Of a stretch of DNA of 64,000 bases, positions 43,967 through 60,815 are shown piece after piece. Each line of letters opens with the position of its first letter. Position 1 is the first letter of the stretch. Location of the stretch: the NCBI GenBank assembly GCA_032358255.1, contig JAULBX010030486.1:1-64000 (forward strand), in the 5' to 3' direction. The translations under genes and the position numbers were made by a program. Below the pieces are notes generated by a model that saw nothing but the letters and a program-made list of their open reading frames with translations, was not told the DNA's origin and searched no databases. The stretch comes from Heterotrichella gracilis. Its lineage: Eukaryota > Sar > Xanthophyceae > Tribonematales > Xanthonemataceae.

Positions 43967-45305
43967 GGGGGGGTTGGGGGAAGGGGGGGAAATCACGCGG
44001 TGGCTGTGTCAGATCTCTGGGAGTGGTGCCATTACAGGCAAAATCATGACCTGAAGCGGCAAGGGGGAAGATTGTTACGGTCACCACAACCAAGCAAATA
44101 TCAGTTTCCAGTACCGTCTTCCTGGCCAGGAACAAGCAGTGGGTTCAAGGAGTGGGAGGCAACTTTCAAATTGACAATGGGATGTTTGGGGGGGGCTGCC
44201 ATCCATCACTGGGTGGTCGGGGGCATTGGGGACAAGGGGGTCCAATGTCAACAAATATCATGAAAACATTGTTGCATATTTTCATTGCAATGATTGAAGA
44301 CATTGCTCTCTTCCGCTGTGCAGTCTGGCAGGTGTTGTTCAGTTCAGCGTAATACTATTGATCAATTTTGCAAGGCACATGGTCGTTCTTGGTCACATAC
44401 AAAGTTTTTCAGGTTTTGTGTCATTGTTACGTAAAATTCAGTCACAAATACCTGGTAGTACCTAGACAGCTGATTCTCAATGTCCATTCATAACCTGCAT
44501 GACATTGTTGACTTTCAGTACAGGCACACCAAATGCTGAGCTTCCCTCGTCTGTTACGTCTGGTACCTAGTGCGGTACTTGCCAATGGTCCAACAGCATC
44601 TGCCAGATAGTAAAATGACACAATACCGCATGTGAAAGCAAAATTGCGTTAACGTACGTACTGTAACAGTAAGTTACAGTGACCTGTACTAATGGAATTG
44701 TGAACATTGTGTTGCTGAACGCTGAATCGCAGTCACTTTCCTGTGCTGCAGTGCTGAAATTGCATGCCATCCCCCATAGCCAGGCTCTGCAGCGAATTGC
44801 CCGTGCACTACAATGTCCTAGCAATTGCACAAGCTGCCAACCTCAGGCTAAAGAAAATTGAAATGAACGATAATTTATGACGATTGAGGTCTCCAGGCTC
44901 ACGTGGAGGCCAAACAAGAGCTGCCTCAGGCCCACCGCTCCACCCAAATGCAGTCATGATTGAAACTTTATGACACATGAAAAAATGGGCATAAATGATC
45001 ATGCTCGAGCTGGTTACCCTCCCCTCAATGGTACACCCTGTCAAAACCAATATTGTTAAAGTTTAACGCGGCACCATCCTGACAAGATCCCACCGGCTGC
45101 ACAGCCAGTGGCAACCCTCCCAACATGTAGGAAACCCTCACCCACACCCGATCCATCCCCGCACCGGCGCCCTTCCCACACCTACGCCGGTTCCACATCA
45201 TCCCATCTGTTGCTGCATTCATCAGCAAACTGATGATCCATCACTGCAGACAACCCCCACTGCTGCTGCCAGGTTTGCCGGAGACCTTATGGTAACTTTT
45301 TGCGA
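43967..45305. other. Convergent intergenic region MRS2 / PDS
   Basis: About 1.3 kb between two stops, holding both 3' UTRs. It is AT-richer than the genes. No gene or clear repeat was seen. Confidence 0.5.
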
Positions 45306-49137
<3,832 letters not shown>

Positions 49138-49349
49138 TTAAATGTACTAGCACCACCAGGTCTGTAACAGCCGAAGTGACTGTTGCACCTTTCGCTGTTG
49201 GGCACAACTCAATTTGGTGCAACGGAGCGTTTGTGAGGGTATCAGTGGGAGCCACAGCTGGAGTTGTATCGCGACTGCAAACCGCAACCTAAAGTTATCT
49301 GGGTAGAATCGCGCCACGTGGAATAAGGACGCCTCGAGGCTGGGCAGGC

Positions 49350-49396
49350 AAGGGTAATAAGATAATAATAGGACCTATTATTATCTTATTACCCTT
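49350..49396. repeat. Perfect 47-bp hairpin with flanking direct repeats
   Basis: Two perfect 23-bp inverted arms (49350-49372 and 49374-49396) around a single A. Direct repeats GGGCAGGCAA flank it at 49342-49351 and 49398-49407. It lies between the PDS start and the GatB stop, both on the minus strand, so it could form a stem in RNA or cruciform DNA. The flanking repeats suggest an insertion. Confidence 0.95.
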
Positions 49397-49909
49397 GGGG
49401 CAGGCAATAAATGCAAAAATTGGGAGTGTAGTTATTTAATATCCACCTGTTTTTAACCATTCAAATATAAACGCATGCATGCATTGTTCCAGATATTACT
49501 CAGGGTGTCTGGGCTGCCTGGTGAGGGGGTGTTGGGTGAGGGGGTGTATGGGCTTGTCCCCTTCCGGTGGCTAGCCCATACACGACCGTGACAGTTTTCT
49601 AAGAACAAACATTGTTGCATTTACCAGACAGTGCCAGCTTGCTGCGCTGCTAGCATGCCACTGGCATATTGTTCATGACAAGGGCATCTTCCAGCTAATC
49701 TGTTATACAGTGTTATTGCCCATACCCTGGGTTTTCCACAGAAAAGCAGTCAAATGGTTAAATGCACTAGTTGAAAGCCAGATAATTTGAAGATAAATGA
49801 ATTTCCTAACCTACCAGGGCTGTAACAGTTCCACATTAGTTGAGACTCAGTGCCACACCCATTTCCATTCCCCCCACAATTCCCTGTTTCAACCTCATGC
49901 AGTATAACC
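49397..49909. other. Intergenic between GatB and PDS
   Basis: Head-to-tail spacing of two minus-strand genes. It should hold the GatB 3' UTR and part of the PDS promoter. No gene was seen. A short GGTGAGGGGGTGT direct repeat lies at about 49520-49545. Confidence 0.45.
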
Positions 49910-52900
49910 CTAGAGCAGCGCTTTCAACTTCTCGACCAGTATTTGGTTCACCATTGCTGGATTTGCCCTCCCCTTGGTCTGCTTCATCACAGCCCTGCAG
50001 TGACACACGATATGCGTTAAAACAGATTATAATGTAATGGACACCTTACCCAGCCTAGCCACCCATGCACACATGATAAACAAGGCTGAAGCCACATTGA
50101 TGTTAGCAAAGTGAACAGACACAGAATCTTGAAAATGTATGTACCCCAAACGACCTAGCAGAAGTTGCGCTTCGTTCAGAGCTGTTATATTGACACCCTC
50201 TGCCAGATGAAAGCCACAGTACAGCAAACATTACCTCCAAGAGAACTCCAAACCGCACCACCAAGAGAACACGTCTCTGCACACACTCTATTTCAATGCG
50301 CATGACAGGAACAAACTCGTCATCCGCACTTACCCAGCAAAGAAGCCCTGCACCTTGGTCTTCCCAGCCTTGTATTGCGCCACCTCCTTGGGCTGAGCAG
50401 CAAGCACCTTGTCAATTGCCTCCCCCAAGATGGCTGGGTCAGAAATTTGGATGAGGCCCTTGGAATCCACATACTTCATGACGCCATCTTTTGCCTTGCC
50501 CTGTACATGGATTACTAGACCTGAGCTCACAACATAAGCTGGTTGAGAAAGTATGCAACATGGCAGCCCTTTGCAACCACAGGTACAGACACCATTCCCC
50601 ACTGCAGCAACACCCGAGTACCAGAATTCTGAATACACACACACACAGACAAATGCCAACCAGTGCTGCTGTGTTTAAGGACTTGCCTGCAGGAGGTCTG
50701 GCAGGATCTGCTTGCCGATCTTGCCGCTGATGGTTGAGTTCTCGATCAGTGCAATCATCTCCCCCAGGGCAGATGGTGCCAGCTGCAAATCCTCCATCGC
50801 AATCTTCTCCTCCTGTTCCACCATCAGGAAAAAATCATCAGCTACAAGGGTGCAGAGCAGCTTGACGTGAAGCAGCGAGCCGCTTGTATGTCAACCAGCA
50901 GCTCGGGTTTTCCGCCTTGGGGATGGTCATTACATCCACTCCATTGACCCCAGGTTTGCCAATACAGAACTGGGTAGCGCAAGCTTTGCAACCCTGTCTG
51001 CGAATCTAACTGCACTGCTAAAACGCGTGTAACCAACAAACATCCATCCCACCCACAATACCTTGCAGTATGCCATGATATCCCCCATGATCCAGTTGGC
51101 AGCCGGCTTGGGGGGCGCCCCTGCCCCAATGACGGCATCAAAGTAGCGCGCGGTTGCCACGTCATCAGCCAAGATGATCACATCAGCCTTGGGCAGGCCA
51201 AGCGCAAGGTACTGTCGCCGCTTCTCCTCTGGGAGCTCGGGCATGGATGCCTGCATGCGCATGTGTGAGGATAATACAAGCGCATGTGCATGTGTCGATG
51301 TGATTGTGTGAAGGGAGGAGGTGACAATTTTTTTGCATGGAGGATAGGGTATTTAGGTGTACAATGGGAGTAAAGTAGAGTGCGCAAGTACATGAGGGTA
51401 ATACAAGCCGCTGTGCAAGCAATTGTATGTACTTTGTTGATCGCAGCACTATGGCAGGATTGATGTGTAAGAAATGAATGTACATACTGAAAACTTCAAA
51501 ATCCCTCGCAGCTGGAAAGCAGCGGAAATTCTGAAACAGGAGAAACCCAATCACACCCTTACCCTGATCTCCTCCAGCTGCTCCTCGGATATGGTCAAGG
51601 GGGGCAGGTCAGGCTCGGGGAAGTATCTGTAGTCCGCCAGCCCCTCCTTGCGCCGCATGCTGCTGGTCACCCGCTTGTTCTCGTCCCACAGCCGGGTCTC
51701 CTGGACCACCTCGTCCTCTCGGCCATCGAGTATCAACCCCACCTGGAGCACAGACACGGGCTTGCATTTGTGGTTGTTGGGGAGACACATCCAATGGCAA
51801 TGATGAAATGGAATGGAAAGAAAGGTGCATGGCATTGGGGTGTAGCGGATTTTGTAGAATTAAAGAAGTTTGACATAGGTTGCATACATCAGACTGCTGT
51901 AATGCGATTCATGTCTGCTGGCACAGCTGCCTCGTCAACAGCGCCCGTTGCTTGCATTGCCCTATGTGGTCTCCAAACATGCACCCACACCCACCTGCCG
52001 CTCGATCTCAAACTCGATTGCCTGCTGGATGGCGGAAAAGGAGTTCATGTTCTTTATCTCCACCTTGGTGCCAAACTGCTCCCGGCCCCTGGGGCGCACA
52101 GAAATGTTGACATCGCAGCGCATGCCCCCCTCAGCCATGTTGCTGTCTGCAGCCCCGATGAACCGCATGATCCGCTGCAGCTCCTGGCCATAGGCTGCTG
52201 CCTCGCTGCCTGTCCGCATGTCAGGCTCTGATACAATCTCCAGGAGGGCCACGCCTACAGGGGTGCGTGGTTCACTTGGGATGGTGCGTGGGGATACAAT
52301 ATTGAGGAGGCGACATCTACAGGGGGATGATGGTGCGAGGTACACTTGGGAACAAACGGGTGGATGAGGGGCATGCCATGTATGTCTTTACCATACGTAA
52401 CATGTAAAAACGACACCCCCAAATTGTAATATATGCATGTAGATGTTTTCAGGCTGTGACAAGAGCTGCCGGTGGTTAGCGCCTGGCGGCACTTTTTTGT
52501 TGCATGTCCCAGCCTATTTAGATGGCCTCCTACCATACTTGTACGTCAGTTACCCCTTTGACATGCACCTGCAATATATATCAAATGGAATGCCCATGAA
52601 CTGCCCAATCCACCAGCCACCATTCAAATGCAATGCAATGCAATGCCACACACATCGTTTAAAGGCAGCCCCTCACCTGCTCGGTTGTAATCCACCAGGG
52701 AGTAATCAGAGCCTGATAGCTGATCCGATCCAGCATATACAATCTTCCCAGCGTCCTCCTCCATGTGAGCCCGGGTGATGCCGATCCGTTTCGTCTCGGA
52801 TCCAACCTCCACAGTCAGATGGCCTGCAGGGTTGCGCAAGGATTTCAATCCCATATAATTTCATTGTAATTCCATTCCAAAAGCAAACACAAAAACAAAA

Positions 52901-54105
52901 ATTTCAGACAACAATATGTAAACGGGATACAAAGTGAAGTGCTATCTCGAAGGGGTTCATGGGCTTTGGCAGCGTTGACACTACACGGCTTGCTGCTGAA
53001 GCAAGCAAATTCAACCACTCAATAATGCCCCCACACTTGCCCCACCCCGCATATGGCAGCTGCTAAAAGCATAAGATTTAAAAGCACTCACCATCAGCAC
53101 ACAATGGGACGTCATACTGCGATATTTGGTAGCCCTTGGGCAGGTCTGGGTAGAAATATTGCTTGCGGTCGAACTTGGAGGTGCGCGCGATGGAGCAGTT
53201 GAGGGCAAGGCCTGCCAGCAATGACTTGCGCACCACGCCCGCGTTCAGCACCGGTAACGTGCCCTGCACCCGGTGTGGCAAGGCATGTGAGCGTGGTGTG
53301 CGGTGTGGAGGTGCGGTCTGGATGCGGTCTGGGTGCGGTGGGCGGTGTACCGATGGTGCAACGGTGGGCGCGGTGATGTTGCCCTGTCATGTTGTAGTGC
53401 CGTGGTTGTAGGCGAGCGTGCGGTGATGATAGTTGCCAGGGAATGTGCTGTGCAGTGTTGTTTAAAAAATGGTGGCTTGTGCTACTTCACACCAGCTGCA
53501 TTGATGCACACGAGGTGCACTAATGCATGGCGTTGCCATCCAGTCATTGTCAGCCCACCTCCTACCGTTCAGCATTTAGCAGCTGGCGTTGGGTGTTGCC
53601 TTACCGGATGGCCCAGGCACACAGGGCAGACCAGGGTATTGGGCTCCGAGCCATACTGGTTGGCACAGCTGCAAAACGCCTTGGTGCGGGTCGACAGCTG
53701 CACGTGCGTCTCGATACCAATCACGGCCTCATACTCAGCCTGTAAACGATCGAGCTTCAATATGGTTGATACGTTCAGGTGCTCAGGCCGTGCAGTTGCA
53801 AGCTTCTTCCCTATTGCACATATTCATGCATATAGGGGTGGTGGTGGCACTGCAACAAACAACGCCCACACGCCGCATCGCTGGTGTGCAAGCACGCAAA
53901 TCTTTAAAAACTGAACCACACGCACCTGAGTAGCGGTGCCACTGCTGGCTGCCGGCTCTGCCGTCGCTGTGTTCACACATCTTAGGGCGTGTGGTCGTCC
54001 TGTGGAGCATGGCAGCTGTGGGCTTGGCGGTGCAACCACCCCCCGTAGCCGGTTCTGTTGCTGCTGTAGCGTAAGCGCGGCCTGTCTGAATCCTCTTGCC
54101 AGCAT
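49910..54105 (-). CDS. GATB: Glutamyl-tRNA(Gln) amidotransferase subunit B, organellar
   Basis: Ten exons in phase give 546 aa from ATG 54105: 54105-53926, 53739-53605, 53263-53092, 52823-52677, 52254-51995, 51742-51563, 51250-51062, 50812-50687, 50500-50334, 49994-49910. GatB works with GatA and GatC to turn Glu-tRNA(Gln) into Gln-tRNA(Gln) in plastids and mitochondria. Motifs: [13 protein letters not shown], zinc cysteines CSC...[38 protein letters not shown], and the tail [20 protein letters not shown]. The first ~60 residues ([20 protein letters not shown]) look like an organelle-targeting peptide. An in-frame ATG at 54147 would add 14 residues. The eighth intron has a GC donor. Introns lack the telomere-like tracts seen further left. 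Confidence 0.96.
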
Positions 54106-54167
54106 GGTGCACCGTATTGATTGGCCAGAGAACGTGCTGAGCTCCATAGCTCGATGGTGGCTAGTGC

Positions 54168-54443
54168 ATGAGGTTAGTATTTACTCCAAAAAATAGACGC
54201 CTGTTTCTCTTGCTTGCGGCGATATTATTCTTTGAGAGGAAGCAAGCTGCAGTAAGGAACCAAAGGAAGCACCTTATTAGCCGTTTGCTGAAAAAGCAGT
54301 ACAAGCTTGGTCACATTTTGTTGGCCACTTCATGCATGCATTGTTTTATGCATGCATGCATTTCCAAGTGTTTGCCCCTCGAGCCTTTGAAGGTTGCACT
54401 CAGGCATGACCTTGCACGGCCGGTGGAAGAACACATTAGTTGA
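54168..54443 (+). CDS. Small ORF, possible decayed transposase N-terminus
   Basis: Open frame from ATG 54168: RRLFLLLAAILFFERKQAAV, then RNQRKHLISRLLKKQYKLGH. A Leu-rich helix followed by an Arg/Lys-rich stretch recalls the N-terminus of PIF/Harbinger transposases, but the WVRPW core is absent and the rest does not fit. It lies 60 bp from the GatB start in divergent orientation and could be chance. Confidence 0.2.
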   Translation: MRLVFTPKNRRLFLLLAAILFFERKQAAVRNQRKHLISRLLKKQYKLGHILLATSCMHCFMHACISKCLPLEPLKVALRHDLARPVEEHIS

Positions 54444-54827
54444 AGTCTTACCACCACCGACCGAGAATAAGTCAACAAGCATGGCCCTGTCGGTCTAGGC
54501 TCGTACCAACCATGCGTGCATGGTGAACATGGTGCACACCTCACAGTGCAGACTTCAGTGGTCAAGCTGGCGTGGTACGCGGCTAGCGCATGGTTTAAAC
54601 CTTGGACTTCCTTCCTCAGCTCTTCCACGTAGACCCACATTCAGGCGATACCAGGTGCGACCAGACCCACAGTCTCAACCAGGACAACGTTGTAGTAACC
54701 TTGTGGGACAACTCACTGCGCAAGTAACTCTGTTCGTCAAGTGGTTTACCTCCTCCCTTAATGTTACACCGGTCTACAGTGCCCTTATCTACTGCAGTTT
54801 GCACACAAGGCGTTCACTACCAGGGCA

Positions 54828-55368
54828 TTGGTGGTGCAAGAGTGGGATGTGGTAGAATACCAGACCAAGGCACCAGACAGCGAAGAATTGCTAGTCAGAC
54901 TAGGCAGGGTGACTTCGGTAAGCAGAGATCAAATAGTGGCTACACCTGTTGTATCATGCGGCAATCTGGCAACTTGCGCAAGGATCTGTTACAAGCATTG
55001 GCGCCCTCATGTGACGTACCCTCAGCGTCCCTTCAACCTGTATGAAGGGATGCCACAAGTTGTCACAGCAGATTGAAGCGAGGCCCTCATGTGACATCCC
55101 CGCCATGCAGGTTGATGGCACAACCCTGGAGGTTGAACCGCTTGAAATCGACGAGAAGAGCGTCTGGGTGCTGGACCACAGTGCGCCAGGTCCTGACACC
55201 GTGAGCTTGACAGGCGTGCGCAGGACAGTTGAGCATGAGTATGGCCAGCGGATGGACATGGATAGGGTTTCAAACCCACATGGGGAACATGCCGAGGAGT
55301 TCTGGGAACTGTGGGACCAAGTGTCAACTGACGTGTACACAGGCATCTGCTCAAGCCCAGACGGTTGA
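54828..55368 (+). other. Coding-like patches, unassigned
   Basis: Two protein-like open stretches overlap in different frames: 54830-55076 (VVQEWDVVEYQTKAPDSEEL...LGRVTSVSRDQIVATP) and 55042-55368 (VDGTTLEVEPLEIDEKSVWV...HGEHAEEFWELWDQV). They could be two exons or an element remnant. No family was recognised and no clear splice pair was found. Confidence 0.3.
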
Positions 55369-56882
55369 TCCAGTGCATATCTTACCATGTGCAAGCAGCA
55401 TAGGCAAGTGGTCTGGATTTAGGGTTTAAATGGCCGAGTACAGTTATAATATATGGCACTGGATGTAATATGGGTTCCTGGAACCACCACCCATATCTGG
55501 CCGTGGTGTGGTCCAGGCTAGGAGGTCGGTGCTCAAGAACTCTAGTTTGCATAGACTCCATGTCGACAGTGGCCTCGCTGGTGGGGGGTAATGTGCAGTA
55601 CTTACTTTACTCGCCTGTAGCCTGTAAGCACTTTATGTCCAACACTGCATAACAAAGGCTGTGGTTCGTCCACGGTTCTGTAAGTAAGAAGTGGGATGGG
55701 AATCCAGTTTTTGAAATGGGATACACATGCGTTGGGCGTGCCGTTGTGCTGGGCGCGCGCCATTCCAATGGGCATGCCTAGGGGCTGGAGGTAGAGACTA
55801 GAGTAACACCAGCCTGGTGCCAGTCATCGGGTGGGAGCATGCATATGACACTAAGGGCACCACAGTCATAATTGTGAAGGTGCAAACGCCTGGAAGCAAA
55901 CCAGCTGGCTAATAGCAACAGCTGGAGGTTTCAATTATGGGTGCAGGGCAATCCGGCCCAGGTTCATCAGCCCGTTGCCTGCCGGCGCCTGTGGCATATA
56001 AACTTTGCAACACAGCAACCGCACCGCAAAACGACGGGATATTGGACGCATACCCGTGCTGCCCCCTGTCGTGTATTGCTCGTCTGCGCCCCTTGTCACC
56101 ATGGGACACGCACTGTGACAGTGACATGTCCAACAGCTTGCCTAACCAACGTGCGGCCAAAAAAACGTGTATCCATTCCTAGTAGAAAACTGGCACAGCT
56201 ACTGATGGGCCTGGAGATTATACGCCAGGACTGGATCTAGGGTAGGAAATAACCTATCTGGTTCAGGCTAAGAATAGCCAAATGGCAGGTTCACATTTAA
56301 AGCCAAAAAATAAAAGGTGCAAGCTTCAGCCGGCATACATCTGAGTTTCCTAGTTGTCAGAATCTGCATTGATAATTGAGCTGCATGTCCTGGTGCTACT
56401 GCAAAAAGACAGCTCCCTGACAGACAACAGCAGAATAATTGCATCTACCTGCAGTGCATCTAAGACTTGTGTCTGGTCGGATGGCGCTGCAAGCTCTGTA
56501 GCAAAATTGGTGCCAGCCCGGGACAGTTTAATTAATCCTGCGCTATGCTCCCCCCAGAGAAATGAAATGCGCAGAGCCCACCGCAAAGCAGAAACCCTTG
56601 CTCAAAATGCATCTTGATGCGCCAACCATCCCAAAAAAAACATGGTTGGCTGAAGCGCTGAAGCAACGTTCAACCAGACGGTATTGCAAAAAAGCAGGCC
56701 TGCCCTCACAAGAGGATTGACCCCCATCCTCATGCGGTCCGCAGTCCCCTCAATGCTCCCTTGGCATTTCCCACCCTCCCACTCTGCGCACAGAAATATT
56801 CCCAACCCCCCACCCCCTTGAATAAAACGCCTGGACCATGCCCTGCCCACCCCACAGCGACAGCAACTGCTGTGCCCCCGCC
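55369..56882. other. No gene seen
   Basis: Intergenic DNA up to the stop of the PHPT-like gene. One TTTAGGGTTTAA word lies at 55419-55430. Otherwise there are no clear repeats and no protein-like frames. Confidence 0.45.
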
Positions 56883-59844
56883 TCACAGATAGTTGTGGCC
56901 CGTATCGGCCTTGCGCCCGGTTCGCCCCTCCCCCTCCACGTGGTAGTTGAAGGGCAGGGCGCTCTGCGTGAGCGCGGTGGCCAGGCGGATGATGTCGGTG
57001 TCGTGCTTCAGGCGCTGGTCCGGGTTGTTGTACACCTTGGCTGCAGGGGGGCACGCGCAGGGGTTCAGGGTTTGTGGGGGTGTGACGGGCATGGTGGTGA
57101 CGCGCCATGCGCTGTTGCCCATGCATGGCCACATCTGCGGGTCTTGCATGCAACAAATGCGCTCCCGTGCACCTGCGCCTGCACCGGCCATGCCCTCGTA
57201 TGCCCACCCAACGTATGCTCAGGCAACACATGCCCACGTGCTGCATGACCACATGCCTACGCATGGCCACCCCTGCACAGCCCCTGGCCACTCCAGCCCT
57301 GCCCCTTTGTCAACCCACGGCAACAAGCCCGGTTGGTCATGGCACAGGGAGCTGCGCTTTACAATGGCTCACCTTCCAGGCACACCAGCTGCCTGTCCCG
57401 GCCCCACTCCATCAGGCCACTCCCCGCGAGGCCAACTGCCGGCATGGGCAACGTGTGCCGCCGGGAGGCCTCAGCCACCTGCGCATGCACACACTTGGTT
57501 GATTCCATGCGTTGGAGCAGTGCAGCCGGACGAGCAGTCACCCGTACATGCATTGCACCACACAGCAGATGGCGGGTCTGGTACCATTCTGGATGGTGGC
57601 TGCTTGGCAAGGCTCATGATCGTGTCACAAGCTCTCACCCGCCACTTGCATGGAAGTCCGCACCCATGGGCTGTGCACGGTGTTGCCCACGGCAATGTAC
57701 AATGAATCAAAGCCCTCCCTCTGGAGGTGTGCCATGCACTTTGTGCAATGTGCCAAGCTTGTAGAACAGCTCTATGATACACTTGCTGCACTCCAAAAGG
57801 CCAGCCTCCAGCACAGTTGTAGCAATGGGAAAACGCCAAATCGACCCAGCAGTTCCACAGTCATTTTCACACCTCAGCCTTCACGCTGTCCAGCAGCTTT
57901 TTGTCGCTCCACCCGATCTTGCCGCGCACAAGCAGCTTCTGGTGCTCCGGCTTGTTCCCCGACAGCTTGACCAGCACAAAGTTGAAGCGGCCATGAAACT
58001 CAATCTGCACCGTCTCCACCTGCTGGCCTACCCACCGGTCTGTCATGTTGGTTTTGTCCCACCTGCACACCCGCATTCCAGCTTGAGCAACGCCGCCAAG
58101 CAAAAATATCCTGTTCGAGTCTTTGGGTGGACACAGTCCTTTTTGCTTAAACTTCCTCATTTAATGCTCATTTTAACCCCTTAAATTCAGATTGTGGTTG
58201 TTCACAACAGCCATATTGTTGTGAATATTCCTCGGCAGCATGTGTACATGGGCGGCGTGCATCGGCACAGATGGGTTGTGATGGCATGCTGTCGGCAGTA
58301 GCCATGGCACACACCTGCGCGTTACGTCCTTGTCTATCTGTTCTTGCTCATCCCTCAGCTTCTGAACCTTCCGGACCACGCCGCTGACCTGGCGTGTGGC
58401 ATCCATCTCCAAGGTGTCTCGGAGGGGTGCCTGCAGGGCGTGGGGTGGGTCTGCACTGGTGCACCCATCCTTGCTGACACATGCCGTGGACAGGAAATTG
58501 CTGCAGGTGGGGTATGCATGGCGCGATTATGGGTGCCGTTGTGATGGGGGGTAGCCCAGCTGTGCACATCAGGAATGGTCTAGGCAGTGCCAGGACAGCC
58601 CTGCCTGGCATCATGTATGCAAGGCTGGCTGCTGTCCTTGCAGTGCGGCAGGAACGCACATAACTAGCTAGCTGATATACCTCATTAGTTGGCGCTGTGT
58701 GATCCTCCAAGAGCACGTTTATTCCACTGTTCTGGCTGACCAAGCTGCCCAGGTTCCCCCCGTTGTCTACCGATATCGTCCTGGCTATCTGCATATTCCA
58801 GCCCGTCCCGCAGGCATCCAAGTACTCCAGCGCTTCCTGCCATTGGTCCCCGTCCACCCCGTCCTGCAAGTACTCTGGGTCTGTTGCGCGTGCTTGCTCA
58901 GCCTGCCACCGCCTGCTGAACCGCCACTTCCAGGCCTCATTCATGAGACCCTGAGAGTCCTCCGAGCCTGTGTTAGTCTCCGCACGGGACAGCTCACGCC
59001 TGGGTGCTGGTGAGTCTGCCTCGGAGTCCATCCTCGCCTGGTCCAATGCCTCCTGCTCATCTGCCTCTTTCTGCAAGAAGACACGCTGCCGGGCAGCCCA
59101 CGTTCCCAGGCCAGCGTCATCATGATCACTGGTGTCCCTTGCTTTCACTGGGACAGAGTCTCCGTGATCAGCCCTGCTGCTGGTGTCGATGGGTGCTGGG
59201 AAGGCACCACGGACGGTGTTGGTGTGCAGTGCTTGCTGCCATACCCAGTTGTTGGTGTGGGTAGACAAGGCTGAGGGTTCAGAGCCACGTGTCCGTGCAG
59301 CAGCTGAGCTTTGCTGTTCTTGCCGTTGCGAGGCGGTGGCTGCTGAGCGTTTGGGTGACGACGGTACCTCTTCAAGGTGTGGCACCCTACTGGTACTCGA
59401 GCCATCTGAGTCTGGCGAGCCAAACCTGCAGGACCAGAACCAGCCTTTCAAAGAGGTGCACAGTGTTGAGGTTGGAAAAATTCAGCAGGACCGGTCCTTG
59501 CAAGGCAGCGCTTGGAACATTGAATTGGGATACATATGCACTTTGAACTTCAGACCGCCTTCCACATGGTTTTGAATGGGTGGACAAACCACAGCCAATA
59601 GCCAGCCTAGTGCTCACCACTTGGCGTCCAGCAGTTGCAGGACATCGAACGCGTATGGTGCACGAGGCACAGGTTCTTGTAGTGCGCTCATCCTTGATCC
59701 TTGGCTAGCAGATCTCCTGAAGGCCAGTCCGTGGTGTGCTCGTGGGTCATCAATAGTGGGAGGATGGTGATAGAGCCCGTCTTCCCTGGGGAAAGGTTGG
59801 TTCTTGGCACTGTGGGAGTAAAGGAGCGCGTTGGCGATCTCCAT
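56883..59844 (-). CDS. Unknown protein with tentative PHPT1/Janus-like C-terminus
   Basis: Six exons in phase: (59907)59844-59618, 59425-58681, 58430-58315, 58062-57873, 57478-57373, 57040-56883, giving 513 aa from ATG 59844 (MEIANALLYSHSAK). The frame is open upstream to an acceptor at 59908, so an earlier exon may exist. The N-terminal ~330 residues are polar and low in complexity. A short helix follows (VRKVQKLRDEQEQIDKDV). The C-terminal ~150 residues, IEFHGRFNFVLVKLS, KLLVRGKIGWSDKKLLDSVK, AGSGLMEWGRDRQLVCLEAK, follow the order of the Janus/Ocnus (phosphohistidine phosphatase) fold. The catalytic His of PHPT1 has no clear match here, so activity is doubtful. Domain call tentative; exon structure fairly sure. 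Confidence 0.6.
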
Positions 59845-60815
59845 TGGCCAACAATTATACGGCCGACATTCTCTTGCCAGGATGCGCCCACTATTGTGAT
59901 CCGTCTGCAATCACCCAACAACACAACCACTTATCAGCATCGGTGTTCTCTGCTACTCATAAAACATCGAGTGCTGCAAAAGGTGGTTCTTTTTCGCATA
60001 CCGACACGCCTTTCAACGCCTCCGCTTCGTGAGAAGTGACTTGGCTTAGCCAAGTTGGCTACCGAATAATGGACGGCCTCATACCCTCATGAGGGTTTTT
60101 GCTGTGGCACTGACCCAGAGTCCGAGGCCCTCGTACGGTACAACGCATGCATATGAAGGAATGCATATGCAAGGTTCATAGGAGCATTCTTGGCAACTGG
60201 ACACAAGCTTTTACACCCAACTGAGGACGTGCAACGTACAATTTCCTTGCTTTGTGCTATGTTATGTCCCCACGGTGGCATCTACTCTCGAGTGCGTACA
60301 ACGGCTGGTTACTGTCGTGGACACTCCAATCGCCTTTAGTAACGTCACCCGCAAACCCGTGACCCCATTCCCTGCACCTAGCAGAACGATCCTTTGCTTC
60401 AGCTTGAGCGTGATGTAGGTGTCAAAGCTGCCGAGCGTCCCACCGGATTTGCCTTGACCTGTGACAGCCTCGTCTGGTGCTCTGCTTGGAAGGTCAGGTC
60501 TGAGGCAACGTCAGGCACAAAGCTGCACACAGCTGTGAACAAGGTGTTGCAATTATCAGCTGGTTGGTGCAGCTGGGGAATGTGTGTGCTGGCGGGCAGA
60601 CAGGTTGGGTCTTGCCTGTCTTAGACAGGTGCAAGCCATGGGCAGCAGCAGTCTCAGCTACAACCAGCCCTCCTGTTGACAGCACCTTCAGCCACAACCT
60701 TCCTGGTACCAGTCTAGTTTGAACCTCATTTCTAAAGCCACAGCCCTGGAGGTCTGCACACCAGTTGCAGCACAGAGCCGCGCCGGGCGCCTCCCCACCC
60801 ACATCACTTTGCACA
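59845..60815. promoter_or_regulatory. Divergent region, PHPT-like gene / SnRK2
   Basis: Contains the promoters of both flanking genes. A long minus-strand open stretch without ATG (about 60500-60262) reads SGGTLGSFDTYITLKLKQRI and then VLLGAGNGV. It may be an upstream exon of the minus-strand gene, but no splice path to 59907 was proved. Confidence 0.35.

Noticed and set aside
58348-59451. One continuous 367-codon minus-strand gene
   Set aside because: It has no true start upstream, and its two ends run through introns; the coding part is the 59425-58681 exon of a longer spliced gene.
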